Shown piece by piece: positions 1 through 4,089 of a DNA stretch of 6,114 bases. Each line of letters opens with the position of its first letter. Positions within the stretch are counted from its first letter, which is position 1. A program made the position numbers and the translations under genes. The DNA lies in NCBI GenBank assembly GCA_023435945.1, contig JAEZLB010000099.1, forward strand, positions 1 through 6,114, read 5' to 3'. Below the pieces are notes generated by a model. It searched no databases, was not told where the DNA came from, and saw nothing but the letters and a program-made list of their open reading frames with translations. This DNA comes from Pseudomonadota bacterium. Lineage in GTDB: Bacteria; Pseudomonadota; Gammaproteobacteria; Burkholderiales; Burkholderiaceae_D.

Positions 1-294
1 GTCTCGGTTGATTTGCCTGGAGTGGCAAAACAAGACGTTTACATCGAAATCCAGGATAACAAACTCACTATAGAGGGTGAAAGGCGGGAGCCGAACGAAC
101 AAAAAAGCTTGCCCGGATATCGCAGGGACGAGCGCACTTATGGCTCCTTTTACCGGCAGATTGCGTTGCCAGCAGGCATTCCGCCAGAGCGGATGCGAGC
201 GACCTTGCTCAATGGTGTACTGGAGATCCGTATGCCGCTGCCGCCCGGCATGCGAAGCCAGGGCAAACGCGTAGACATAGAGGATTCTTCTTGA
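1..294 (+). CDS. Hsp20/alpha-crystallin small heat-shock protein, 5' partial
   Basis: The frame is open from base 1, so the N-terminal arm of this gene lies outside the window; 97 codons and the TGA stop are visible. The protein is a small heat-shock chaperone, a family that binds unfolding proteins without ATP in the cytoplasm. The visible part is most of the alpha-crystallin domain: a DLPGV strand at the start, NKLTIEGER (a typical beta strand), the YGSFYRQIALP segment, and the family signature A-x-x-x-N-G-x-L as ATLLNGVL (bases 199-222) followed by EIRMP. The C-terminal tail carries RVDI, which resembles the I/V-x-I/V motif that docks subunits in sHSP oligomers. No heat-shock promoter can be judged because the upstream region is missing. 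The next gene starts about 54-66 bases downstream on the same strand. Confidence 0.94.
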   Translation, partial: VSVDLPGVAKQDVYIEIQDNKLTIEGERREPNEQKSLPGYRRDERTYGSFYRQIALPAGIPPERMRATLLNGVLEIRMPLPPGMRSQGKRVDIEDSS

Positions 295-360
295 GGAATT
301 GCAGGTCGTGTGACGTGTAAATTTTTCGTATGCCTCTGACAGGATTCGTTGAAAGCAGGG

Positions 361-657
361 ATGATGGGGACTGAAATAATAGGTTGGGCAAGCGCGCTGA
401 TTCTGATGATGACCATTTCGCGGCAGGTGTATAAACAGTGGCGTACCCGGGACTGTAGTGGTGTTTCGAGCTGGCTGTTCATAGGGCAGACTGCGGCATC
501 GACAGGTTTTGTTGTCTACAGCTATCTGCTGTCGAACTGGGTCTTCGTTTTGACGAATGGCTTCATTCTGCTAACTGCCATAGCAGGGCAGTTTATCTAT
601 GCGCGCAACAAGCGATTGATGAAGTATGCTCCCCTGGAGAAAGAGCGCTTATTCTGA
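361..657 (+). CDS. SemiSWEET / PQ-loop family three-helix membrane protein
   Basis: Numbered from the ATG at 361, this 98-residue protein has three hydrophobic segments (about 5-23, 38-57 and 60-81), the size and topology of bacterial SemiSWEET proteins, which dimerise to carry small sugars. After helix 1 the sequence ISRQVYKQWRTRDCSGVSSW matches the family pattern (P)Q-x-x-K-x-x-R-T-x-x-x-x-G-V-S. The usual PQ pair is RQ here (R21-Q22). Helix 3 holds an Asn (N66, in LTNGF) at the place of the conserved SWEET-family Asn. The start is uncertain. TTG at 349 has AGGA four bases upstream and would add four residues; ATG 364 has AGGG three bases upstream; ATG 361 has no well-spaced Shine-Dalgarno. 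The substrate cannot be inferred; family members without PQ are common and the transport role is inferred. Confidence 0.85.
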   Translation: MMGTEIIGWASALILMMTISRQVYKQWRTRDCSGVSSWLFIGQTAASTGFVVYSYLLSNWVFVLTNGFILLTAIAGQFIYARNKRLMKYAPLEKERLF

Positions 658-748
658 CTGGTGGTTCGCTATTGTTTCTGCGACAGTGTTTATGTTGCTT
701 GCCGCAGGAGGCTTCATATGCTCACGCTCGGGCATGCGGTTTGCATGA
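626..748 (+). CDS. Candidate overlapping small single-pass membrane protein (40 aa)
   Basis: A 41-codon frame runs from ATG 626 to TGA 746-748, with an in-frame stop at 620-622 just upstream. It overlaps the last 32 bases of the SemiSWEET-like gene in another frame. The product has a short basic N-terminus (MLPWRKSAYSD), then a continuous hydrophobic stretch of about 20 residues starting WWFAIVSATVFMLLAAGG, then a short basic tail with SRSGMR. This is a convincing transmembrane helix with charged caps, the usual look of a small inner-membrane protein. The Shine-Dalgarno is weak (GATGAAG next to the start), so translation would probably depend on coupling to the upstream gene. I do not recognise a family. 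A random hydrophobic frame in a U-rich stretch is the alternative; conservation would decide. Confidence 0.4.
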   Translation: MLPWRKSAYSDWWFAIVSATVFMLLAAGGFICSRSGMRFA

Positions 749-800
749 AAGAAGAAACGTTTTCATCGACTGCAAATATTTAATTGCCGGGTTGAACAAG

Positions 801-1064
801 ATGAGCAAAGCCTACTCTCCTTCCTTTTCCTTGATGCGGCACTTTAGGATTGTCCTTTGTGTAGCGGTGCTGCTGGGGATCGCCGGCTGCAATCGCAATG
901 ATCCTACTCACGATCCGAAACCGGCGCCGCCGACCCCGAAGACGATGTATGAGGATGGCAGGCCTGGTGTGACAGGAGCGGTATTCCGCTATCCCACAGA
1001 GGTCGTGATCCCCCGCAATACGGACGAGCGCAGTCACAAACGCCGCCTTTTACCACAGACATAG
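801..1064 (+). CDS. Small proline-rich lipoprotein, unrecognised
   Basis: From ATG 801 the frame encodes 87 residues. A lipoprotein signal peptide is clear: MRHFRIVLCVAVLLGIAGC ends in the lipobox I-A-G-C, with the lipidated Cys at residue 30, leaving a mature chain of 58 residues. ATG 834 directly before RHFRIV is an equally good start biologically (76 residues); neither start has a strong Shine-Dalgarno. The frame stays open upstream to 672, but the upstream part is Cys/His-rich with no signal-peptide character and is probably not translated. The mature part is polar: D-P-rich at first (NDPTHDPKPAPPTPK), then GRPGVTGAVFRYPTEVVIP, ending in a basic tail (SHKRRLLPQT). The Asn after Cys does not signal inner-membrane retention under the E. 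coli +2 rule, so outer-membrane sorting is likely. Function unknown. Confidence 0.6.
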   Translation: MSKAYSPSFSLMRHFRIVLCVAVLLGIAGCNRNDPTHDPKPAPPTPKTMYEDGRPGVTGAVFRYPTEVVIPRNTDERSHKRRLLPQT

Positions 1065-1098
1065 TCCAGACTGGGATGCATTAACCCTCTCTGCTGTG

Positions 1099-1153
1099 TC
1101 GCCGGAAAAATCCCGCTAGAACTGTTCTTTTTTCGTTCTGTCTAAACCGGCGA
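1099..1153. repeat. Nested inverted repeat upstream of the exported-protein gene
   Basis: TCGCCGG (1099-1105) is the exact reverse complement of CCGGCGA (1147-1153). Inside lie AGAAC (1118-1122) and GTTCT (1135-1139), also complementary, and the 11-base palindrome AGAACTGTTCT (1118-1128). The structure ends 12 bases before the Shine-Dalgarno of the next gene. It may be a 5' UTR hairpin, an operator, or a weak terminator for the upstream lipoprotein gene; the sequence does not separate these. Confidence 0.35.
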
Positions 1154-1165
1154 GACGTGACATGC

Positions 1166-1171
1166 AAGGAG
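1166..1171 (+). promoter_or_regulatory. Ribosome binding site fixing the start at 1181
   Basis: AAGGAG lies nine bases before ATG 1181. An in-frame GTG at 1157 would add eight residues, but it precedes this site and has no Shine-Dalgarno of its own. ATG 1181 also begins directly at the signal peptide, so it is preferred. Confidence 0.7.
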
Positions 1172-1180
1172 CGTGGGGGC

Positions 1181-1912
1181 ATGAAGATCAGGCATGTGAC
1201 GACGTTAGTCACCTTATTCCTTGTTGCAGGTTCTTCATGCGCTCAGATAGGCAGTCGCGTCCATCGTGACAAGCCTGCTTCCAAACATCCCCCCGAGATC
1301 ATCCAGGGCGGTGCGCTGAAAGAGTATCGGGTCGCCCCACCTCCCGGAAGATTGTCCTCCCCTGTTAACCCTGGCTCTCAGAGCTCAGGCTCAAGCTCAA
1401 GCTCAAGCCCGGGCACTACCCAGACTTATCGCAGCCCAGAGCCCCAACTCAACATGCGGCCGCCGCCGGTGGCAGCACCGGAGCTCATGGTGCATTCGCG
1501 CAATGGGGTAAGCTGGCTGTGTGGCGGGATTGGCGAACAGGAAGTCAATTTCATGAAGAATGAAGCCCGGCATTACGATCTCATGCTTACTTTCGCGGCA
1601 CGTAATGGCGATTACCTGGCCAACGTTGATGTGACGCTGCAGGGACCGGGCGGAAATACGCTGATGGAGACTCAGTGCGATGGTCCCATCATGCTGGTCA
1701 ATGTAAGAGGAAGTGGCGCTTACCGTATCCGGGCAGAATTCGAAATGCACGAGGTGACACGAATGGTTCAGGTGCGGGACGGGCAAGGGCAGCATCGCAT
1801 CGTAGTCATGACCTGGCCCATGACGAGCGCCAGCATGTATTCCGGCCCGATCTCCTCCGGCGGTTCAGGAGAGCCTGAGGTGGAAGGCGAGGATTATCCG
1901 GCAACGGACTGA
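1181..1912 (+). CDS. Exported protein with carboxypeptidase-regulatory-like C-terminal domain
   Basis: The 243-residue product begins with a Sec signal peptide (MKIRHVTTLVTLFLVAGSSCAQ). Cleavage after SSCA by signal peptidase I is likely; lipidation at the Cys is less likely because the preceding residues fit a lipobox poorly. Residues about 25-100 are a proline- and serine-rich linker with an S/G tract and PPP motifs, expected to be unstructured. The C-terminal half (about 105-215) starts at NGVSWLCGGIGEQE and continues with YDLMLTFAARNGDYLANVDVTL, GPIMLVNVRGSGAYRIRAEF and a final HRIVVMTW strand. I associate this layout (GG[IV]GE, then L-x-F-A, G-x-YLA-x-V-x-V, and a G-x-Y-x-[IV] strand) with betaproteobacterial carboxypeptidase-regulatory-like beta-sandwich proteins of the periplasm; the molecular role is unknown. 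Two Cys in the domain could form a disulfide. The tail is acidic. The gene converges on the entericidin gene. Confidence 0.88.
   Translation: MKIRHVTTLVTLFLVAGSSCAQIGSRVHRDKPASKHPPEIIQGGALKEYRVAPPPGRLSSPVNPGSQSSGSSSSSSPGTTQTYRSPEPQLNMRPPPVAAPELMVHSRNGVSWLCGGIGEQEVNFMKNEARHYDLMLTFAARNGDYLANVDVTLQGPGGNTLMETQCDGPIMLVNVRGSGAYRIRAEFEMHEVTRMVQVRDGQGQHRIVVMTWPMTSASMYSGPISSGGSGEPEVEGEDYPATD
1383..1406 (+). repeat. Hexanucleotide tandem repeat in the Ser-rich linker
   Basis: Four units of GCTCAR stand head to tail (one GCTCAG, then three GCTCAA). They sit in frame and encode the Ser/Gly run of the linker. Because the unit is six bases, slippage would add or remove residue pairs without a frameshift, so linker length could vary between strains. 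Confidence 0.75.
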
Positions 1913-1945
1913 CAGGTAAAAACAACAGCTGCTTGCCTAATGCAA

Positions 1946-1969
1946 GACAGGCAGGATGACCTGTTTGTC
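1946..1969 (+). terminator. Hairpin after the exported-protein gene, possible terminator
   Basis: GACAGGCAGG and CCTGTTTGTC pair as a ten-base-pair stem (two G-U pairs) closed by the four-base loop ATGA, 34 bases after the stop codon at 1912. A smaller five-pair hairpin, CTTGC/GCAAG (1932-1946), abuts it. There is no clear T tract on the + strand, so intrinsic termination is plausible but not proven. Confidence 0.4.
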
Positions 1970-1983
1970 ATTCGGCAATGAAA

Positions 1984-2019
1984 CATGCGCTGAGGCCGCT
2001 GTGGCAGCCGCAGCGCATG
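1984..2019 (-). terminator. Strong inverted repeat, probable terminator of the entericidin gene
   Basis: CATGCGCTG (1984-1992) and CAGCGCATG (2011-2019) are perfect reverse complements. After one mismatch, GGC (1994-1996) pairs with GCC (2007-2009), leaving a ten-base loop. It begins 21 bases after the entericidin stop, and on the - strand the stem is followed by TTTCATT, a short imperfect U tract. It lies between two convergent genes, where a terminator is expected. Confidence 0.55.
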
Positions 2020-2022
2020 AAC

Positions 2023-2038
2023 ATCGATCTATATCGAT
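2023..2038. repeat. ATCGAT-CTAT-ATCGAT inverted repeat
   Basis: Two copies of the palindrome ATCGAT flank CTAT, so they form both a direct repeat and a six-pair hairpin with a four-base loop. It sits just after the entericidin stop codon and may add to 3'-end structure; it may also be chance. Confidence 0.3.
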
Positions 2039-2040
2039 AA

Positions 2041-2187
2041 TTACATTTTCTTCTGGGTATCGGTTGCAGCGCCTTGTACTTTCTCGCCACCGCGCTCAAT
2101 GTCCTGACCCATGCCACGGAAAGTATTACATGCGCTCAGGCTGGCGGTCAGCATGACGATACCGAACAGTGCAAAAATTTTTTTCAT
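2041..2187 (-). CDS. Entericidin A/B family lipoprotein
   Basis: A 48-residue product starts at 2187 and ends with TAA at 2041. MKKIFALFGIVMLTASLSAC is a classic lipoprotein signal peptide with lipobox L-S-A-C and lipidated Cys20. The mature 29 residues (NTFRGMGQDIERGGEKVQGA onward, ending in KKM) match the entericidin pattern: N-T-x-x-G-x-G-x-D-I-x-x-G-G-x-x-I/V followed by an amphipathic Ala/Lys tail. In E. coli, EcnA and EcnB form an antidote/toxin lipoprotein pair and EcnB is linked to stationary-phase lysis; many other bacteria carry only one member, whose role is unsettled. The Shine-Dalgarno AAAGGAA (2193-2199) is well placed. No second entericidin gene is present next to it. It lies 106 bases after the YqjK-like gene on the same strand. 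Confidence 0.95.
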   Translation of the reverse strand: MKKIFALFGIVMLTASLSACNTFRGMGQDIERGGEKVQGAATDTQKKM

Positions 2188-2264
2188 AACAATTCCTTTC
2201 TTGATAATAATGAATCAACGAACATTGGCAGCCTATCTGCCACCCTTAAAGCGGGCAGCCCCAT
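2184..2264 (-). CDS. Candidate 26-aa leader frame coupled to entericidin
   Basis: On the - strand GGGAGG (2271-2276) stands six bases before ATG 2264, a near-ideal ribosome binding site. The frame runs 26 sense codons and stops at TGA 2186-2184, overlapping the entericidin ATG as ATGA, the usual geometry of translational coupling. The peptide begins MGLPALRVADRLPMF and ends LLSRKELL; it has no signal peptide or membrane segment and I recognise no family. The entericidin Shine-Dalgarno lies inside this frame, and the hairpin TGGCAG/CTGCCA (2226-2242) falls in its middle, so translation of the leader could change access to the entericidin start. That role is inference; chance remains possible for so short a frame. 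Confidence 0.28.
   Translation of the reverse strand: MGLPALRVADRLPMFVDSLLSRKELL
2226..2242 (-). repeat. Hairpin TGGCAG-CTATCC region-CTGCCA between yqjK-like and entericidin genes
   Basis: Two six-base arms, TGGCAG and CTGCCA, are separated by five bases. There is no T tract on either side, which argues against an intrinsic terminator. It could be an operator or a 5' UTR structure for entericidin. GGCAGCC also recurs as a direct repeat at 2227-2233 and 2254-2260. Confidence 0.35.
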
Positions 2265-2293
2265 AAAGAGCCTCCCTTACTGCCGGTTCACCT

Positions 2294-2776
2294 TCACTTG
2301 AACCGTTGAGGCGGATTAGCACGCCGCGACTTGTAATAATTCATTGCGAGGGTAGCCGCTCGCATTGCTGCCTGCAGCTGGGCAGGGTTACGCAACATCA
2401 TGGCTATTGTGGTAGCTAAAGTCGTGCCAAAAGTAGTGGCTGCGATTCCTTTCTTGAGATTGGCATCGGAGTCTTGCTCATCGACAGGAGGGGACGGCTT
2501 TTTCCTGCTCCTCGACCATCCTTTTGTTCCTGCTGCAACCAGTATGGCTACCCCTGCTGTCAACAGGTAAGGATGGTTCACGATCCATCGCATGGTCTGG
2601 CTTTGCGGAAATTGTTCTGCTGGCTCGGCCGGTGCATAGTCATAGGCGGCAGGCACTACCTCTTCATACGCAGGCTTCTCCCCGTTTGTCAGCATGCGCC
2701 GATAGACAGAACGGCTGCTTTCGAGCTGCTCCAGCAGCCGGCGCTTTTCTTCTTCAAGTGATATCGCTTGTCTCAT
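2294..2776 (-). CDS. YqjK-position membrane protein, hypothetical (160 aa)
   Basis: The start ATG overlaps the yqjE stop (ATGA at 2776-2773), so the two are translationally coupled; its own Shine-Dalgarno is weak. The N-terminus (EEEKRRLLEQLESSRSVYRR, residues 8-27) is a charged helix like the start of E. coli YqjK, which occupies the same place after yqjE. The middle (30-60) is Pro/Ala/Glu-rich. A first hydrophobic segment spans about 69-83 (PYLLTAGVAILVAAG), followed by a basic patch (SRSRKK), and a second, Ala/Thr-rich one spans about 110-128. The C-terminus is Ala/Met-rich and then basic. At 160 residues it is clearly longer than E. coli YqjK (about 100), the second hydrophobic half being extra. 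Equivalence to YqjK rests on synteny and the N-terminal helix, not on strong identity. Function unknown. Confidence 0.82.
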   Translation of the reverse strand: MRQAISLEEEKRRLLEQLESSRSVYRRMLTNGEKPAYEEVVPAAYDYAPAEPAEQFPQSQTMRWIVNHPYLLTAGVAILVAAGTKGWSRSRKKPSPPVDEQDSDANLKKGIAATTFGTTLATTIAMMLRNPAQLQAAMRAATLAMNYYKSRRANPPQRFK

Positions 2777-3138
2777 AGGCTTTCTTTCACCACGGCTGCG
2801 TCTCTCTTGATTTCATCGCGCAAGGTGCTGAGCGCCGAACCAGGCCGGTGCTTGCTGGCCAGTGAAAAGCCGAAACCGGCAACTGCGGCATACAACACGA
2901 CCACTCCCCAAGCCGCTAGTGCCCGATAAGGCGACTCCCACCAAGTGAGAATAATTGCCACTCCCAGGAATATAGTGGCAAGCAAGCCGAATACTGCTCC
3001 AACTACCGTGCTTAGCAGCATGACACCCAGCTCCCGTCCTTGCAGCTTCATTTCTATGCGTAGCAGCTCGATGTAGTCGCCCACCCTGTCCAGTGCAATG
3101 TGGGAGATCTGCCTGGATTTTCTGATCGCTTCAAACAC
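2773..3138 (-). CDS. yqjE: YqjE family (phage-holin-like superfamily) inner-membrane protein
   Basis: The 121-residue product starts with GTG at 3138, preceded at seven bases by AAGGA. An ATG seven bases upstream is out of frame. The N-terminal amphipathic helix contains DRVGDYIELLRIEMKLQ (17-33), typical of the YqjE/holin-like superfamily in which a helix with E-L-x-x-x-E leads into the membrane. Two hydrophobic segments follow, about 40-65 and 74-93, joined by a short WWESPYR turn, and a charged tail of about 28 residues (LRDEIKRD) ends the chain. E. coli YqjE is an uncharacterised membrane protein encoded next to yqjD. The gene sits 42 bases after yqjD and overlaps the YqjK-like gene, so the three are almost certainly one transcript. 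The holin-like label is a fold-level family name and does not imply lysis. Confidence 0.9.
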   Translation of the reverse strand: MFEAIRKSRQISHIALDRVGDYIELLRIEMKLQGRELGVMLLSTVVGAVFGLLATIFLGVAIILTWWESPYRALAAWGVVVLYAAVAGFGFSLASKHRPGSALSTLRDEIKRDAAVVKESL

Positions 3139-3180
3139 GGCACATTCCTTCTCAGAAAAGTAGAGGAAGCAATACCCGCT

Positions 3181-3579
3181 TTAACGTCGCAGCAAGGCAC
3201 CGACTACCAGGCCGATACCGGCTGCGATAGCTACCGATTGCAGCGGTTTTTCCTTCACGTAGTCAGTGGTGACGTCCATGCCATGAGTGAGCTGTTCACT
3301 GGCCTGATCCGCCATTCCCTTAGCCGAGTAGCGCAAGGAATCGATTTGCTGCATCAGGCGATCGCGCGCTTCACGCAGTTCTACATCGGTTAATGAAGAA
3401 GCCTTGGACACTAAGGTGTCGAGATCGGCTTTCAGTTTGGAAAGTTCTGAGCGCATGCTGCTGCCAGATTCCGACGACATCTCGTCACTCGAAATGCCGC
3501 TGTACATGCCGGAACTGCCCATTGCCTCGGAGCCAGTCGCTCCGGTATCGGATACATTGGATGGATAGTTGGGATTCAT
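3181..3579 (-). CDS. yqjD: YqjD/ElaB-type DUF883 C-tail-anchored protein
   Basis: The 132-residue product has three parts. Residues 1-42 are Ser/Gly/Met-rich and probably disordered. Residues 43-100 form a charged helical region (SELSKLKADLDTLVSKASSL, then ELREARDRLMQQIDSLRYSA) suited to coiled-coil pairing. The C-terminus is the family hallmark: DYVKEKPLQSVAIAAG, a hydrophobic glycine-rich helix and terminal ArgArg. In E. coli YqjD, ElaB and YgaM are inner-membrane proteins anchored by this tail; YqjD binds stationary-phase ribosomes and its expression depends on RpoS. The Shine-Dalgarno AAAGGAGA precedes ATG 3579 by about eight bases. The extra N-terminal Ser/Met-rich stretch is longer than I expect for E. 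coli YqjD. It heads the - strand operon. Confidence 0.92.
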   Translation of the reverse strand: MNPNYPSNVSDTGATGSEAMGSSGMYSGISSDEMSSESGSSMRSELSKLKADLDTLVSKASSLTDVELREARDRLMQQIDSLRYSAKGMADQASEQLTHGMDVTTDYVKEKPLQSVAIAAGIGLVVGALLRR

Positions 3580-3594
3580 GATGCATATCTCCTT

Positions 3595-3623
3595 TTGACA
3601 AATTGGGGGGCAGGCTCAATTAT
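3595..3623 (+). promoter_or_regulatory. Candidate sigma-70 promoter facing right from the yqjD upstream region
   Basis: A perfect TTGACA (3595-3600) is followed after 17 bases by AATTAT (3618-3623), which matches four of six -10 positions. It points away from yqjD into about 460 bases without a recognisable gene, towards the cytochrome operon. It would give a long leader or a non-coding RNA. Part of TTGACA neighbours the yqjD Shine-Dalgarno, so chance is possible. Confidence 0.3.
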
Positions 3624-3624
3624 G
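3619..3624 (-). promoter_or_regulatory. Candidate -10 box for the yqjD operon
   Basis: On the - strand CATAAT stands about 40 bases before the yqjD start and differs from TATAAT at one base. No TTGACA-like box lies 16-18 bases upstream (TAGGGA is there), which would fit an RpoS-type promoter tolerating a poor -35, but this is inference. Confidence 0.3.
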
Positions 3625-3649
3625 CTTGGTAGCCGGACCCCTCCCTATT

Positions 3650-4006
3650 GATCGGCGTCATTTCATTCATGCCGGGCGATGAAACATCTTCAAACGAAAG
3701 GCAATAAGAAAGCTCGCGTGCCTCTACGTTTCAATCCTGATGGTGCAAGGCCTGTGCCAGCCTGTGAAAGGAAGGGATGAAAAGAGGAATGACGTACGAA
3801 ATGTGAAATGTGAGATGAAGAACCCGAGTGCCAACTCGCGTGCAATGCGACCTGCCTTATTCGGACTCCCGGTTTCTGCATGTCGAAGTCCCGTACGGCC
3901 GAATCATGTGAACAGCATAACGATACCTGGTCAGGATCTTCGAAAAGCATGCTCAGCCCCGTGAATGATCGCTTTGCCGGATAAGGTGAGAAAAGGTTGC
4001 TTTACT
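3650..4006. other. Intergenic stretch without a recognisable gene
   Basis: This part of the divergent yqjD-cytochrome intergenic region shows only low-quality frames: an 86-codon - strand frame (3690-3950) and a 74-codon + strand frame (3740-3964), neither with a good ribosome binding site, hydrophobic pattern or familiar motif. Minor structure exists: the palindrome CGTACG near 3793, CGAGT/ACTCG as a tiny hairpin at 3825-3838, and GGACT/AGTCC at 3863-3891. None has a T tract. I see no tRNA, riboswitch or insertion-sequence remnant that I can name. Confidence 0.5.
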
Positions 4007-4029
4007 AACGGAGACAAACCCAAAGCGGC

Positions 4030-4035
4030 TATAAT
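4030..4035 (+). promoter_or_regulatory. Perfect TATAAT -10 box for the cytochrome operon
   Basis: TATAAT stands alone about 55 bases before the cytochrome gene; transcription would start near 4042, giving a leader of roughly 48 bases. No good -35 box lies at 16-18 bases (AACGGA region), so an activator may be required. A short inverted repeat AGGT/ACCT (4039-4051) covers the expected start point and could bind a regulator. Confidence 0.5.
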
Positions 4036-4089
4036 GCTAGGTTTTCTACCTGCTTAAAACGCGGGCATACTTTTCTGCGCATAAAATCT

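Noticed and set aside
150..482. 110-codon - strand frame opposite Hsp20 and the SemiSWEET gene
   Set aside because: It is antisense to two recognised genes and has no features of its own.
672..800. Upstream extension of the small lipoprotein frame
   Set aside because: It would bury the lipoprotein signal peptide behind 43-54 Cys/His/Arg-rich residues; starts at 801 or 834 fit export.
1956..2156. 66-codon + strand frame between the exported protein and the YqjK-like gene
   Set aside because: It lies opposite the entericidin gene and the terminator hairpins; the - strand entericidin frame is unmistakable.
2773..3138. Reading the holin-like protein as a prophage lysis gene
   Set aside because: It sits in the conserved yqjD-yqjE order with no endolysin or phage gene near it; the holin label is only a superfamily name.
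3660..3720. Possible CRISPR-like repeat (GATGAAACATC and a nearby GTTTCAATCC)
   Set aside because: Only single copies are present, with no repeat-spacer periodicity and no cas gene.
3690..3950. 86-codon - strand frame in the divergent intergenic region
   Set aside because: Ser/His-rich low-quality composition, no good ribosome binding site and no recognisable pattern.
3740..3964. 74-codon + strand frame in the same region
   Set aside because: No convincing ribosome binding site, no domain, and a basic/proline mixture typical of non-coding sequence.
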